Part shown: positions 25,001-37,000 of the stretch, one piece after another | How positions within the stretch are numbered: position 1 is the first letter of the stretch | Layout: every line of letters starts with the position of its first letter | NCBI RefSeq assembly: GCF_932276165.1 | Contig: NC_063997.1 | Location: 3,978,001-4,042,000, forward strand | DNA from: Plutella xylostella | Lineage: Eukaryota > Arthropoda > Insecta > Lepidoptera > Plutellidae | Direction: 5' to 3' | Length of the DNA: 64,000 nt | Translations under genes and position numbers: made by a program | The notes under the pieces: generated by a model | Told to the model about the DNA's origin: nothing | The model's input: only the letters and a program-made list of their open reading frames with translations | The model's database searches: none

Positions 25001-28000
25001 ATATTATTATCAAATTATTATTCACGTTGTTCGTCTTGTGTTGTTCAAGTGTTGACATGGTGTTGACGTTTAGTTGTTGACATGACACATTTTTTTATCA
25101 TTTAAATTTTTCTGCTCTAGTTTGTCAATTTTTATCATTATACTGAGATCCAACCTAGACATTTATGACGTAAATCACAGAGTACTTGGCATAAACATTA
25201 CTTCACTTGACGTTCCATTCTCCCTGTATTAATGTTTACGTTCCATTACGACTACTTTTTAAACATTATTTTTCTTCATTTTTCTCATTTCGCCCAGCTT
25301 CTAAAAATCTAGTAATTTATCTATTTGTGTACCTATACAGTGACTCTCTAAACATGGTACTTTCATTACGGAACCCGTCATTTTCATAGGGGTACCAAAC
25401 GTCCTTAGAACTCTGCCATTGTCCTTTAATACTTTAACGAAAAAAAAATTGGAATAGACTTTGTTCAACAAGGAGAAAAAAAGGGTTTGTAGTTCGGATT
25501 AATTTCATTTCAAATAAGGAACGTAGAAGAAATCAATAAAATACTTAGATTAGTTTTATCTGTCAGCATCTTTTGGTAATCTAAAAAATTTGGATCACGA
25601 ATCGTATCTAAGCAATTAAATACGGCACAGTATTTTTTTGCTGCTTTTTTTCTTGTTATGTCCATTTTTCCATTCATAAATTTTAATAAATACCTAAATA
25701 CGACATTTATAAACTAGTACGAAATAGGAACAAATAGCGCGCGCGTGTATCGTCTTCCGCTTGCGGCAGCCGACTAGATTCGCCCCCTCGAGGCGGCAGG
25801 CGCCAGGCTGGCGCCTGCGCCGCCCACGCGCGGAGTGACACAGGCCTGACCGCGCGAGGGCGCAGTTCCTCTACCGGTGTGCCTCAAGGACGATAAACTA
25901 TGTGAGTGTAATGTGTTATGGAATGAATTTGGTTAATCATAAGTAATGTAGTGTGGGGGTGGATGCGCAGGTCGCGCTCGACTTCCACCACGCGAGGGCG
26001 CAGCTACTGTACCGGTCTATCATCCAGCAGTCCAGCACTATTGAGTCGAGTTGAGATGAGTGATGGAATGAATTTCGTTTGGCGCAATTACTGTATTGTA
26101 GCGTGGGGTCGGACGCGCAGGTCGCGCTCGACTTCCACTCAGCTGTGCTGTACCGGTGCGCCTCCAGGACTGCCATGAGTGTAATGTGTGTTGAAATTAA
26201 TTTTAGAACATTTTATTTTTCCGTTTTACATTTAACAATACTTTACAGTCAACAATCAACTTTCAGATAGCCTACGGCCTCCTCGGCGCGACTCGTGCGT
26301 TCGATGACGGCGGCTGTGAGGGCCTGGAGCGGCGGCTGTCGGTGCGACTGGATGGCCGTGACCCCCTGCCTCTACCCCCACTACAAGCTTTAGTTCTACT
26401 GAATATACCGTCGTGGGGCGCTGGCGTGGATTTGTGGAGTGAGTTTACAAATAATAACATTTAACAAGCCTACTATTTTAAGTTGGCGACGCTGGTATGA
26501 AACCAGTAGGTATAAAATGTGGTCTGATAAATTTTGCTTTATGAAACTCTTAATTATAAACAACGCTAATATACTGTAATTTATACACTGCATTATAGAC
26601 GCATTTTTCCTGAAATAAAAATGACATATTATGCATCTAGCCTATCTGAAACCTAGTTAAACATTGTGAGATATGGCGTTTCGACTTTCTCCGTGTTCGG
26701 CATCATAAGGGTCACAGAGACAGTCCATTTTTTCTCTCCACCTTTAATTTGCAAGGTGCGGGTGCCTATATAAATAGAGTGAGTCGCCCGCGCGCCTCAG
26801 TTGTAATATCACCATGCAGAAATGACTAGGTTTCAGATAGGCTAGATACATAATATGTCATTTTTATTTCAGGAAAAATGCGTCTATTATGTAGTCTGAG
26901 CCTATCTGAAACCTAGTTAAACATTGTGAGATTTGGCGTTTCGACTTTCTCCGTGTTCGGCATCATAAGGGTCACAGTGACAGTTAAATAAAGTCCATTT
27001 TTCTCTCCACCTTTAGTTTGCAAGGTGCGGGTGCCTATATAAATAGAGTGAGTCGCCCGCGCGCCTCAGTTGGTTTTTGATTTTTGAAGTGAACACTTCG
27101 GCAAAATGGCTCAATGTAGCCACGGTTCTCGTCGGCTTCGCTCCGAACGGGGAAAAATATAATATTGAATTTGCGGAGTCCTCGCTGCCGGGAGCTGTAG
27201 CGTAATGCGGACCAGGCGGCGCGGGGCGCGGCCGCCGCGACACGTGGCGTCGGGGAGCGGGACCTGCCGGCTGCTGACGCAGCTATTACTGAGGATTTCG
27301 CAACGAAGGTTTGAGTTGATAAGCCGTGAGTAAAATGCTATTATTTACTGCTTTTAAAAGCTCAGCCACTGGTCATAATGCTCCGGCGCTTGGGGTTTTT
27401 ATCCCACGCAGTAGGGTCCCATTCAATAGTCGTGGTGATGATTGATCACATATTCCGGTCCTACTAGTGGCGCTTGAGCTAGATACTTACATTAATGACC
27501 GCTTTAAGTAAAGCATATGTTAATTTTATACAGGAAAAAATAATAAAAATATATTTTTCTACCCTCAATTTCTAATATTTTTAGAAAACAGTTGATAAAA
27601 ACTTTGCTATTACAATAATGCACTTGATTATAGCTTATGTAAGGCTTTACAAACAGGAGCTTTCCAGGACCATCATAGGATTTTTTACAGGAAGCACGTG
27701 GCTCCGAGTTTCAGTATGTTGGGACATTGTGGCATGTGCGGCAAGTAATGTGATCCGCCGGTACCTACCCGCTGAAGGCCGCGGCGTACACCCGGTCCTG
27801 GCCCTGGCCACCGGTTTGTGCTACCTGCATCGCTGCATAGACCCAACCATGTACTCCTGCCCTGGCGGCTGTGTTGTCCCACCTGCATCGCTGCGCACAC
27901 CTGGCACTCCTGTTCTGGTTGCCGGATCCAAACGCCCCCTGTCTGGGAAGAGATTTTATGCTCAGCGGAACCGCCTGCACTATTGCTAGCACGGTCATCA

Positions 28001-31000
28001 TCATCATCAGCCATCATTAGGAGTTACTTATTTAGAAGGTATCGAGTAACGTGCGCTATTCATCAGTGATTTTGGCATATGCAGACGAACGTTTACTGCC
28101 AAGGTTGGTCATGTTAGCCATACAAGGGCACACCAACGAAGCCTGAGTACCCACCTGCAGTCGCCGTAGCCGCATCGGCATGGATGACGACAAATCGGGT
28201 AACGTGCACCGCTTCTAAAAGTGTTATAGCACTTCAATTTGATGCCCCCGCTGAGGTAGGGTATTCTATTAAAGCAGCTTTCTTCTGAACTGCCCAAAGT
28301 GACCTGTAGACTGCTCCTGGGGATAGTTGTGCAATAATTTTTTTATTTCGATGTCTCTGCTGAAGAAACTGTCTAATGCAGCTTTTGTTCTAAACTGCCT
28401 AAAGATCATTGGACTGCTCATGGGAATGGTGACGCACGGTAAGTAAAGGAGCGTTACTCTATACTGATGAGAAACGAACGAACGAGAGCTGTCGTGCAAT
28501 CGGCACGTTTAATACATACAAACGGATAGAGCGGCTCGCGCCGCAGTGCACTGAAAGTTCGTTTTTCGTCATATAAAGTGACCCCCCAGACACTATCTTA
28601 AGTGTCATCGGCAGATTCCAGCTTTGAGTATTTTCTTTTCTCGTCTGTGAGCAAAGTGAATCCCACCGGCGAGTGTTCAACCTAAAAGCACTGAGCTAAT
28701 TCCTGATTTCGTGAAAGTCGCTGTTGCTATACCATACCGCTTCACAAGTTACCGAATTTATTATGATCCTACTGTCGGGTGATCATGATCGGAGTGTCAT
28801 CGCGGTTTCTGAGTGGCACCATATTAGCTGTCTTCCTTATGTCCCAGTGGATTGTGAGTGTGTATCCGAGCTCTTTGTTGAAAAATGCGTGAACCTCCTA
28901 CGCAGCAGCTGTCTACTAGTTGTGTATCGAATAAATCGAGTAACGGTGCTCTTGCACGAGACGACTACCTTTTGGTAAAATTATAACTTCCACTATTCTG
29001 GGAACATGCATATACCTACTGTGTACTGTGTATCACATCACGTGTAGCCGCAGCCCTACTCAATGTACGGGGCTAGATAATAAACAATGGCAGTCGTCAT
29101 TAAATTTCTATGAATTTCGAAGGTCATCATTTGGAGCACAATCCAAAGGGTGAAAGTACCTATTCATGCCTAAACGGCTTCTCTAATGAAAATGTACCTA
29201 TTTTTAATTTGATTCTGGCGCAAACGTTTCATAACTATTTTTCAACACTGTATCTGCTGAAACTACTTAGACTGACTGGTTAAGATGCAGACGTGCCGTT
29301 TTCACAATTCCATTTTAGTAATCCTCAACTGTTTTATGGATCTTTCAGTTAGTTACGTAACTAGTTACCAAGTAAAAAATTACTTGTGTCATGCTCGTAC
29401 TCGCATCTCATTTAGGAGCTCTCTGGCCTCTAGCTGAAGGCTAGAACTGGTATATATATCTACTAAGCTAGTACAGAGTTATAACCGGGCAGCGTTGACG
29501 TGGTAGCTGCTTGATTTATTAGAGTTTGCTGAAAACTTTCTAAATAAGTAATAATTATTAGTCATAATAGTAGCTCTTCGCAGTTCTTTCAGAATGCAAT
29601 ACCAGGTCGCTGAAGTAGGTAACCTTCCTTAGCTGGACAACAACCAAGCCTTTTTGTTTTAAAGAATGTCACAGTTATTCGCCGTTCCACTGTTATATCG
29701 ATGTCCAAGGAATTTTTCTTGGGTATAGCTAACTACCTAAGTTTACCTATAGATAGCCGCAAGCTATCTGCTGTTGGCGAACTGTCAGTTCTGATTGATA
29801 AGTCAGGCTCGAGGTGGCTCGTCCAACTGTCCATGTTCCCGCCACCATGATTGTTGCTTCCACAGATTAGAGAGTCTATGTTGGCTGTCGTTGCATCAGG
29901 TCTGATCAGGTACAGCTAACATCTTTACGTACCATCTTTATTTAATCGAGCTATTTTATTTTGTTTTATCTAGGTTGACTTAATGGTTTTAAAATCGAAC
30001 CTACAACAATGTAAGTAGGTACCTACATACGTATCTTTGAAGTTGCAACAAGGCGAAGCCTTAAGGTTTTGGCCGAGACCTGCCCCTAGTATTGACGAAC
30101 ATACCTAAAGGTGACCTTGTTAATGTTTTTCATATGAAGTACTGAACATTTTACTTATCCTGGTGGCATGACTGATCATTTACTTACCCAGTTAAGACAT
30201 GTTAGCCGGGTTTCATTTATCAACTATTATAATTGTTATTGTTGTGTTAATCAATCTTTATTAATTGATGTCATCTACCAAGGAATGCTGCCAGAGCTCA
30301 TAATATTCACACATGATAATACAGAATGATAGTAGCCCACAAAATCGGTGCAAAGGCTTATAAAATAACTTTCCTTCCTAGTAGGACTGCACAGGAACTC
30401 GTTAACCGCCGAGTTAGTTAGAATACAAAATTAGACTGGGTGTTACTTGTCAATCTAGAATATGAATATAGTGACCTGCATCATGTTTTGAAAAACTGAA
30501 TACTTAGTTATCCGCCAGTGTCACAGCCTTCATCTAATCTTTTCCAGTAGCTGATGAGGCTGAGATATTTAGTAAAATTATCTTCCCTTCAAGCACCACT
30601 CCTCGTTCCAAGGACTAGATGCCGCGCCAGGTGTTGCAGGCCGTGTCGTCGTACGGGGCTGACTGAGCAGGTCCTCGAGGCTCCATGGTCGGCTGCTGCA
30701 TTTCTGAGGTCAGTCCAGAATTACATACCCTAGTCAGCATGTGCTGACCTGAGCCCCAGTGGCCTGGACCGATATTCTACATTTTACAGCTTTTAAATAT
30801 TGTTGCAAAGTATTTCACTGGTTCCATCCATTCGGCTAGTGTATGTTAAAAATATTGCCTTGACAATAACAAGATTTTGATCAATAATTACTTATAAGTA
30901 TTGCTTTCGAAGAGGCACTGTGTGTATCCATATGTATAAATACCTACCTATATGTATAGGTACATACCTTCCATAACTTTCTGACAAGTCAGGAATAATA

Positions 31001-34000
31001 AGGAAGTACTTAAGTCTTATGTATACTTATACCTTTCTTTTTAGTATATCTATTACCTAGAAATCTATGCATTATAAATTTATGGGTTCCCCTCATCTGG
31101 CCTAATCTTTATTGTCCTAAACTCGTTTCGCATAACTCGTAAGGTCTAAACTTTTTTGGTAGAATCATCACTATGCCAAGTCTTATGTGGCATAAGACTC
31201 GTTTGGTCTAAAACTCTTTTGGCACAAACTTGAAACACCTAAGTCTCGTTTGCTCAAATTGTACGTATTGGTATAATCTTGTTTTTCCTAATATTATCTT
31301 TACAAATACTATATTAAGTATGTTTAAACTTGTGGTATATAATTTACAAATTGTGGTATTTTTCTCCTACATCCCGAAAATCACGATATTAAATGATCAA
31401 AATATCGAAAGTGAATGACCATTATAATTATAACAAACGCCATTAAACCCCATGGGATCGAAACCTAAAGATAGGTGCGACGACGAGCAAAGCGAGGAGG
31501 AGCGTGTTAGGTGCACATTTTCGTCAAAAGCAAAGCGGAGCGCAGCGAAGCGGAGCGGAGCGTTTCCCACTTAGCGGCCACAATACAAGGCACCAGTTTG
31601 CGCTATGTAGGGAGACGCTCCATCAAAGTTAAAGCCAATCGAATATTATTACTTTATATAACCTATGCCATACCATTATTAGGCTATTCAAGATTTGGCT
31701 ATACCATTATTAGGCTAAACAAGATTATGCGAAATAATTTTTTACTAAAAGAGATTTATGCCATACGATTTTCGGCGAAACGAGATTTTGACCAAACGTT
31801 ACTATGCAATACGAGATTAGGCAAATAAATCTTAGGCCAAAAAAGGTAGAACCTAAATTTATAGATTCAAATATTTATCTACTGATACACTCATCAGTAG
31901 CTTATGGGTCACAGTTGGTTTTCTCTCCACCATGCGATAATAAACACATCTCACAATGTTTAACTAGGTTTCAGATAGGCTCAGACTACATAATAGACGC
32001 ATTTTTCCTGAAATAAAAATGACATATTATGTATCTAGCCTATCTGAAACCTAGTCATTTCTGCATGGTGATATTACAACTGAGGCGCGCGGGCGACTCA
32101 CTCTATTTATATAGGCACCCGCACCTTGCAAACTAAAGGTGGAGAGAAAAATGGACTTTATTTAACTGTCACTGTGACCCTTATGATGCCGAACACGGAG
32201 AAAGTCGAAACGCCAAATCTCACAATGTTTAACTAGGTTTCAGATAGGCTAGATACATAATATGTCATTTTTATTTCAGGAAAAATGCGTCTATTATGTA
32301 GTCTGAGCCTATCTGAAACCTAGTTAAACATTGTGAGATGTGTTTATTATCGCATGGTGGAGAGAAAACCAACTGTGACCCATAAGCTACTGATGAGTAT
32401 ATCAGTAGATAAATATTTGAATCTATAAATTTATAATGCATAGATTTCTAAGTAATAGATATACTAAAAAGAAAGGTATAAGTATACATAAGACTTAAGT
32501 ACTTCCTTATTATTCCTGACTTGTCAGAAAGTTATGGAAGGTATGCACCTAAACATATAGGTAGGTATTTATACATATGGATACACACAGTGCCTCTTCG
32601 AAAGCAATACTTATAAGTAATTATTGATCAAAATCTTGTTATTGTCAAGGCAATATTTTTAACATACACTAGCCGAATGGATGAAACCAGTGAAATACTT
32701 TGCAACAATATTTAAAAGCTGTAAAATGTAGAATATCGATCCAGGCCGCTGGGGCTCAGGTCAGCACATGCTGACTAGGGTATGTAATTCTGGACTGACC
32801 TCAGAAATGCAGCAGCCGACCCTGGAGCCTCGAGGACCTGCTCAGTCAGCCCTGTACGACGACACGGCCTGCAACACCTGGCGCGGCATCTAGTCCTTGG
32901 AACGAGGAGTGGTGCTTGAAGGGAAGATAATTTTACTAAATATCTCAGCCTCATCAGCTACTGGAAAAGATTAGATGAAGGCTGTGACACTGGCGGATAA
33001 CTAAGTATTCAGTTTTTCAAAACATGATGCAGGTCACTATATTCATATTCTAGATTGACAAGTAACACACAGTCTAATTTTGTATTCTAACTAACTCGGC
33101 GGTTAACGAGTTCCTGTGCAGTCCTACTAGGAAGGAAAGTTATTTTATAAGCCTTTGCACCGATTTTGTGGGCTACTATCATTCTGTATGAATATTATGA
33201 GCTCTGGCAGCATTCCTTGGTAGATGACATCAATTAATAAAGATTGATTAACACAACAATAACAATTGTAATAGTTGACAAATGAAACCCGGCTAACATG
33301 TCTTAGCTGGGTAAGTAAATGATCAGTCATGCCACCAGGATAAGTAAAATGTTCAGTACTTCATATGAAAAACATTAACAAGGTCACCTTTAGGTATGTT
33401 CGTCAACACTAAGGGCAGGTCTCGCCTTGTTGCAACTTCAAAGGTACGTAGGTAGGTACCTACTTACATTGTTGTAGGTTCGATTTTGAAACCATTAAGT
33501 CAACCTAGATAAAACAAAATAAAATAGCTCGATTAAATAAAGATGGTACGTAAAGATGTTAGTTGTACCTGATCAGACCTGATGCAACGACAGCCAACAT
33601 AGACTCTCTAATCTGTGGAAGCAACAATCATGGTGGCGGGAACATGGACAGTTGGACGAGCCACCTCGAGCCTGACTTATCAATCAGAACTGACAGTTCG
33701 CCAACAGCAGATAGCTTGCGGCTATCTATAGGTAAACGTAGGTAGTTAGCTATACCCAAGAAGTAGTCCTTGAACATCGATATGACAGTGGAACGGCGAA
33801 TAACTGTGACACTCTTTAAAACAAAAAGGCTTGTTGTTGTCCAGCTAAGGAAGGTTACCTACTTCAGCGACCTGGTATTGCATTCTGAAAGAACTGCGAA
33901 GAGTTTATTATGACTAATAATTATTACTTATTTAGAAAGTTTTCAGCAAACTAATAAATCAAGCAGCTACCATGTCACCGCTGCCCGGTTATAACTCTGT

Positions 34001-37000
34001 ACTAGCTTAGTAGATATATATACCAGTTTTAGCCTTCAGCTAGAGGCCAGAGAGCTCCTAAATGAGATGCGAGTACGAGCATGACACAAGTAATTTTTTA
34101 CTTGGTAACTAGTTACGTAACTAACTGAAAGATCCATAAAACAGTTGAGGATTACTCAAAATGGAATTGTGAAAACGGCACGTCTGCATCTTAACCAGTC
34201 AGTCTAAGTAGTTTCAGCAGATACAGTGTTGAAAAATAGTTATGAAACGTTTGCGCCAGAATCAAATTAAAAATAGGTACATTTTCATTAGAGAAGCCGT
34301 TTAGGCATGAATAGGTACTTTCACCCTTTGGATTGTGCTCCAAATGATGACCTTCGAAATTCATAGAAATTTAATGACGACTGCCATTGTTTATTATCTA
34401 GCCCCGTACATTGAGTAGGGCTGCGGCTACACGTGATGTGATACACAGTACACAGTAGGTATATGCATGTTCCCAGAATAGTGGAAGTTATAATTTTACC
34501 AAAAGGTAGTCGTCTCGTGCAGGAGCACCGTTACTCGATTTATTAGATACACAACTAGTAGACAGCTGCTGCGTAGGAGGTTCACGCATTTTTCAACAAA
34601 GAGCTCGGATACACACTCACAATCCACTGGGACATAAAGAAGACAGCTAATATGGTGCCACTCAGAAACCGCGATGACACTCCGATCATGATCACCCGAC
34701 AGTAGGATCATAATGAATTCGGTAACTTGTGAAGCGGTATGGTATAGCAACAGCGACTTTCACGAAATCAGGAATTAGCTCAGTGCTTTTAGGTTGAACA
34801 CTCGCCGGTGGGATTCACTTTGCTCACAGCCGAGAAAAGAAAAGACTCAAAGCTGGAATCTGCCGATGTGTCATGACACTTAAGATAGTGTCTGGGGGGT
34901 CACTTTATATGACGAAAAACGAACTTTCAGTGCACTGCGGCGCGAGCCGCTCTATCTGTTTGTATGTATTAAACGTGCCGATTGCACGACAGCTCTCGTT
35001 CGTTCGTTTCTCATCAGTATAGAGTAACGCTCCTACTTACCGTGCGTCACCATTCCCATGAGCAGTCCAATGATCTTAAGGCAGTTTAGAACAAAAGCTG
35101 CATTAGACAGTTTCTTCAGCAGAGACATTGAAATAAAAAATTTATTGCACAACTATCCCCAGGAGCAGTCTACAGGTCACTTTGGGCAGTTCAGAAGAAA
35201 GCTGCTTTAATAGAATACCCTACCTCAGCGGAGGCATCAAATTGAAGTGCTATAACACTTTTAGAAGCGGTGCACGTTACCCGAGTCGGCAGCCATGCCG
35301 ATGCGGCTACGGCGACTGCAGGTGGTTACTCAGGCTTCCTTGATGTGCCCTTGTATGGCTAACATGACCAACCTTGGCAGTAAACGTTCGTCTGCATATG
35401 CCAAAATCACTGATGAATAGCGCACGTTACTCGATACCTTCTAAATAAGTCACTCATAATGATGGCTGATGATGATGATGACCGTACTAGCAATAGTGCA
35501 GGCGGTTCCGCTGAGCATAAAATCTCTTCCCAGACAGGGGGCGTTTGGATCTGGCAACCAGAACAGGAGTGCCAGGTGTGCGCAGCGATGCAGGTGGGAC
35601 AACACAGCCGCCAGGGCAGGAGTGCATGGCTGGGTCTATGCAGCGATGCAGGTAGCACAAACCGGTGGCCAGGGCCAGGACCGGGTGTACGCTGCGATGC
35701 CGGTGGCACAAAACGGTGGCCAGGGCCAGGACCGGGTGTATAGCCGCCAGGGCAGGAGTGCATGGCTGGGTCTATGCAGCGATGCAGGTACCACAAACCG
35801 GTGGCCAGGGCCAGGACCGGGTGTACGCTGCGATGCAGGTGGCACGAGACGGCGGCCAGCGCAGGAGCACAGGGCCGGGTGTATGCTGCGATGCAGGTGG
35901 CACGAACCGGTGGCCAGGGCAGGAGCGCAGGGCCGGGTGTACGCTGCGATGCAGGTGCCACAAGACGGCGGCCAGCGCAGGAGCTCAGGGCCGGGTGCAG
36001 GTTACACGAAACTTCAATTTCACCGAATCGGCCTGCCTACCCTCAGCGGGTAGGTACCGGCGGATCACATTACTCGCCGCACATGCCACAATGTCCCAAC
36101 ATACTGAAACTCGGAGCCACGTGCTTCCTGTAAAAAATCCTATGACGGTCCTGGAAAGCTCCTGTTTGTAAAGCCTTACATAAGCTATAATCAAGTGCAT
36201 TATTGTAATAGCAAAGTTTTTATCAACTGTTTTCTAAAAATATTAGAAATTGAGGGTAGAAAAATATATTTTTATTATTTTTTCCTTTATAAAATTAACA
36301 TATGCTTTACTTAAAGCGGTCATTAATGTAAGTATCTAGCTCAAGCGCCACTAGTAGGACCGGAATATGTGATCAATCATCACCACGACTATTGAATCGG
36401 ACCCTACTGCGTGGGATAAAAGCCCCAAGCGCCGGAGCATTATGACCAGTGGCTGAGCTTTTAAAAGCAGTAAATAATACCATTTTACTCACGGCTTATC
36501 AACTCAAACCTTCGTTGCGAAATCCTCAGCAATGGCTGCGTGCGCAGCAGCCGGCAGGCCCCGCGCCGCCTGGTCCGCATCACGCTACAGCTCCCGGCAG
36601 CGAGGACTCCGCAAATTCAATATTATATTTTTCCCCGTCGGAGCGAAGCCGACGAGAACCGTGGCTACATTGAGCCATTTTGCCGAAGTGTTCACTTCAA
36701 AAATCAAAAACCAACTGAGGCGCGCGGGCGACTCACTCTATTTATATAGGCACCCGCACCTTGCAAATTAAAGGTGGAGAGAAAAAATGGACTGTCACTG
36801 TGACCCTTATGATGCCGAACACGGAGAAAGTCGAAACGCCATATCTCACAATGTTTAACTAGGTTTCAGATAGGCTCAGACTACATAATACATAATTATC
36901 TTAATTTAAACTATTTGTTTGTACAGGCATGGGAGATGAAAATGAGGTTGGGGAGCAAAGTATCTCCGATGGAAAACTTGAGGTATGTACTGAAAGAACA

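Larger units (their letters stand above)
26595..36890. mobile_element. Giant 10.3-kb inverted repeat in DGKE intron 9
   Basis: Two long arms are near-identical reverse complements: left about 26922-31960 (interrupted by family A copy 2) and right about 32328-36856. For example 28500-28980 matches the complement of 34496-34980 with only a few differences and one short insertion. Centre: 93-bp module, promoter-like segment, 93-bp module. Outer ends: 26595-26655 is the second half of a module and 36857-36890 the first half of one in the same orientation. The arms hold no ORF with protein-like composition. Arm lengths differ mainly by a minisatellite (longer on the right). I recognise no known transposon family. 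An unspliced DGKE transcript could fold the arms into a multi-kilobase RNA duplex. Confidence 0.9.

Noticed and set aside
28724..28978. 84-codon ORF present in both palindrome arms (also 34496-34750)
   Set aside because: Conserved only because the arms are recent copies; no start context or protein family recognised.
35407..36171. Overlapping ORFs of 184, 194 and 168 codons on both strands
   Set aside because: They follow the period of a GC-rich minisatellite and are low-complexity; the counterpart in the left arm is much shorter.
26595..36890. Integrated parvovirus-like genome (palindromic ends in two orientations, unit of about 4.3 kb)
   Set aside because: No replication or capsid reading frame of any length is present in arms that are otherwise nearly identical, so the likeness is structural only.
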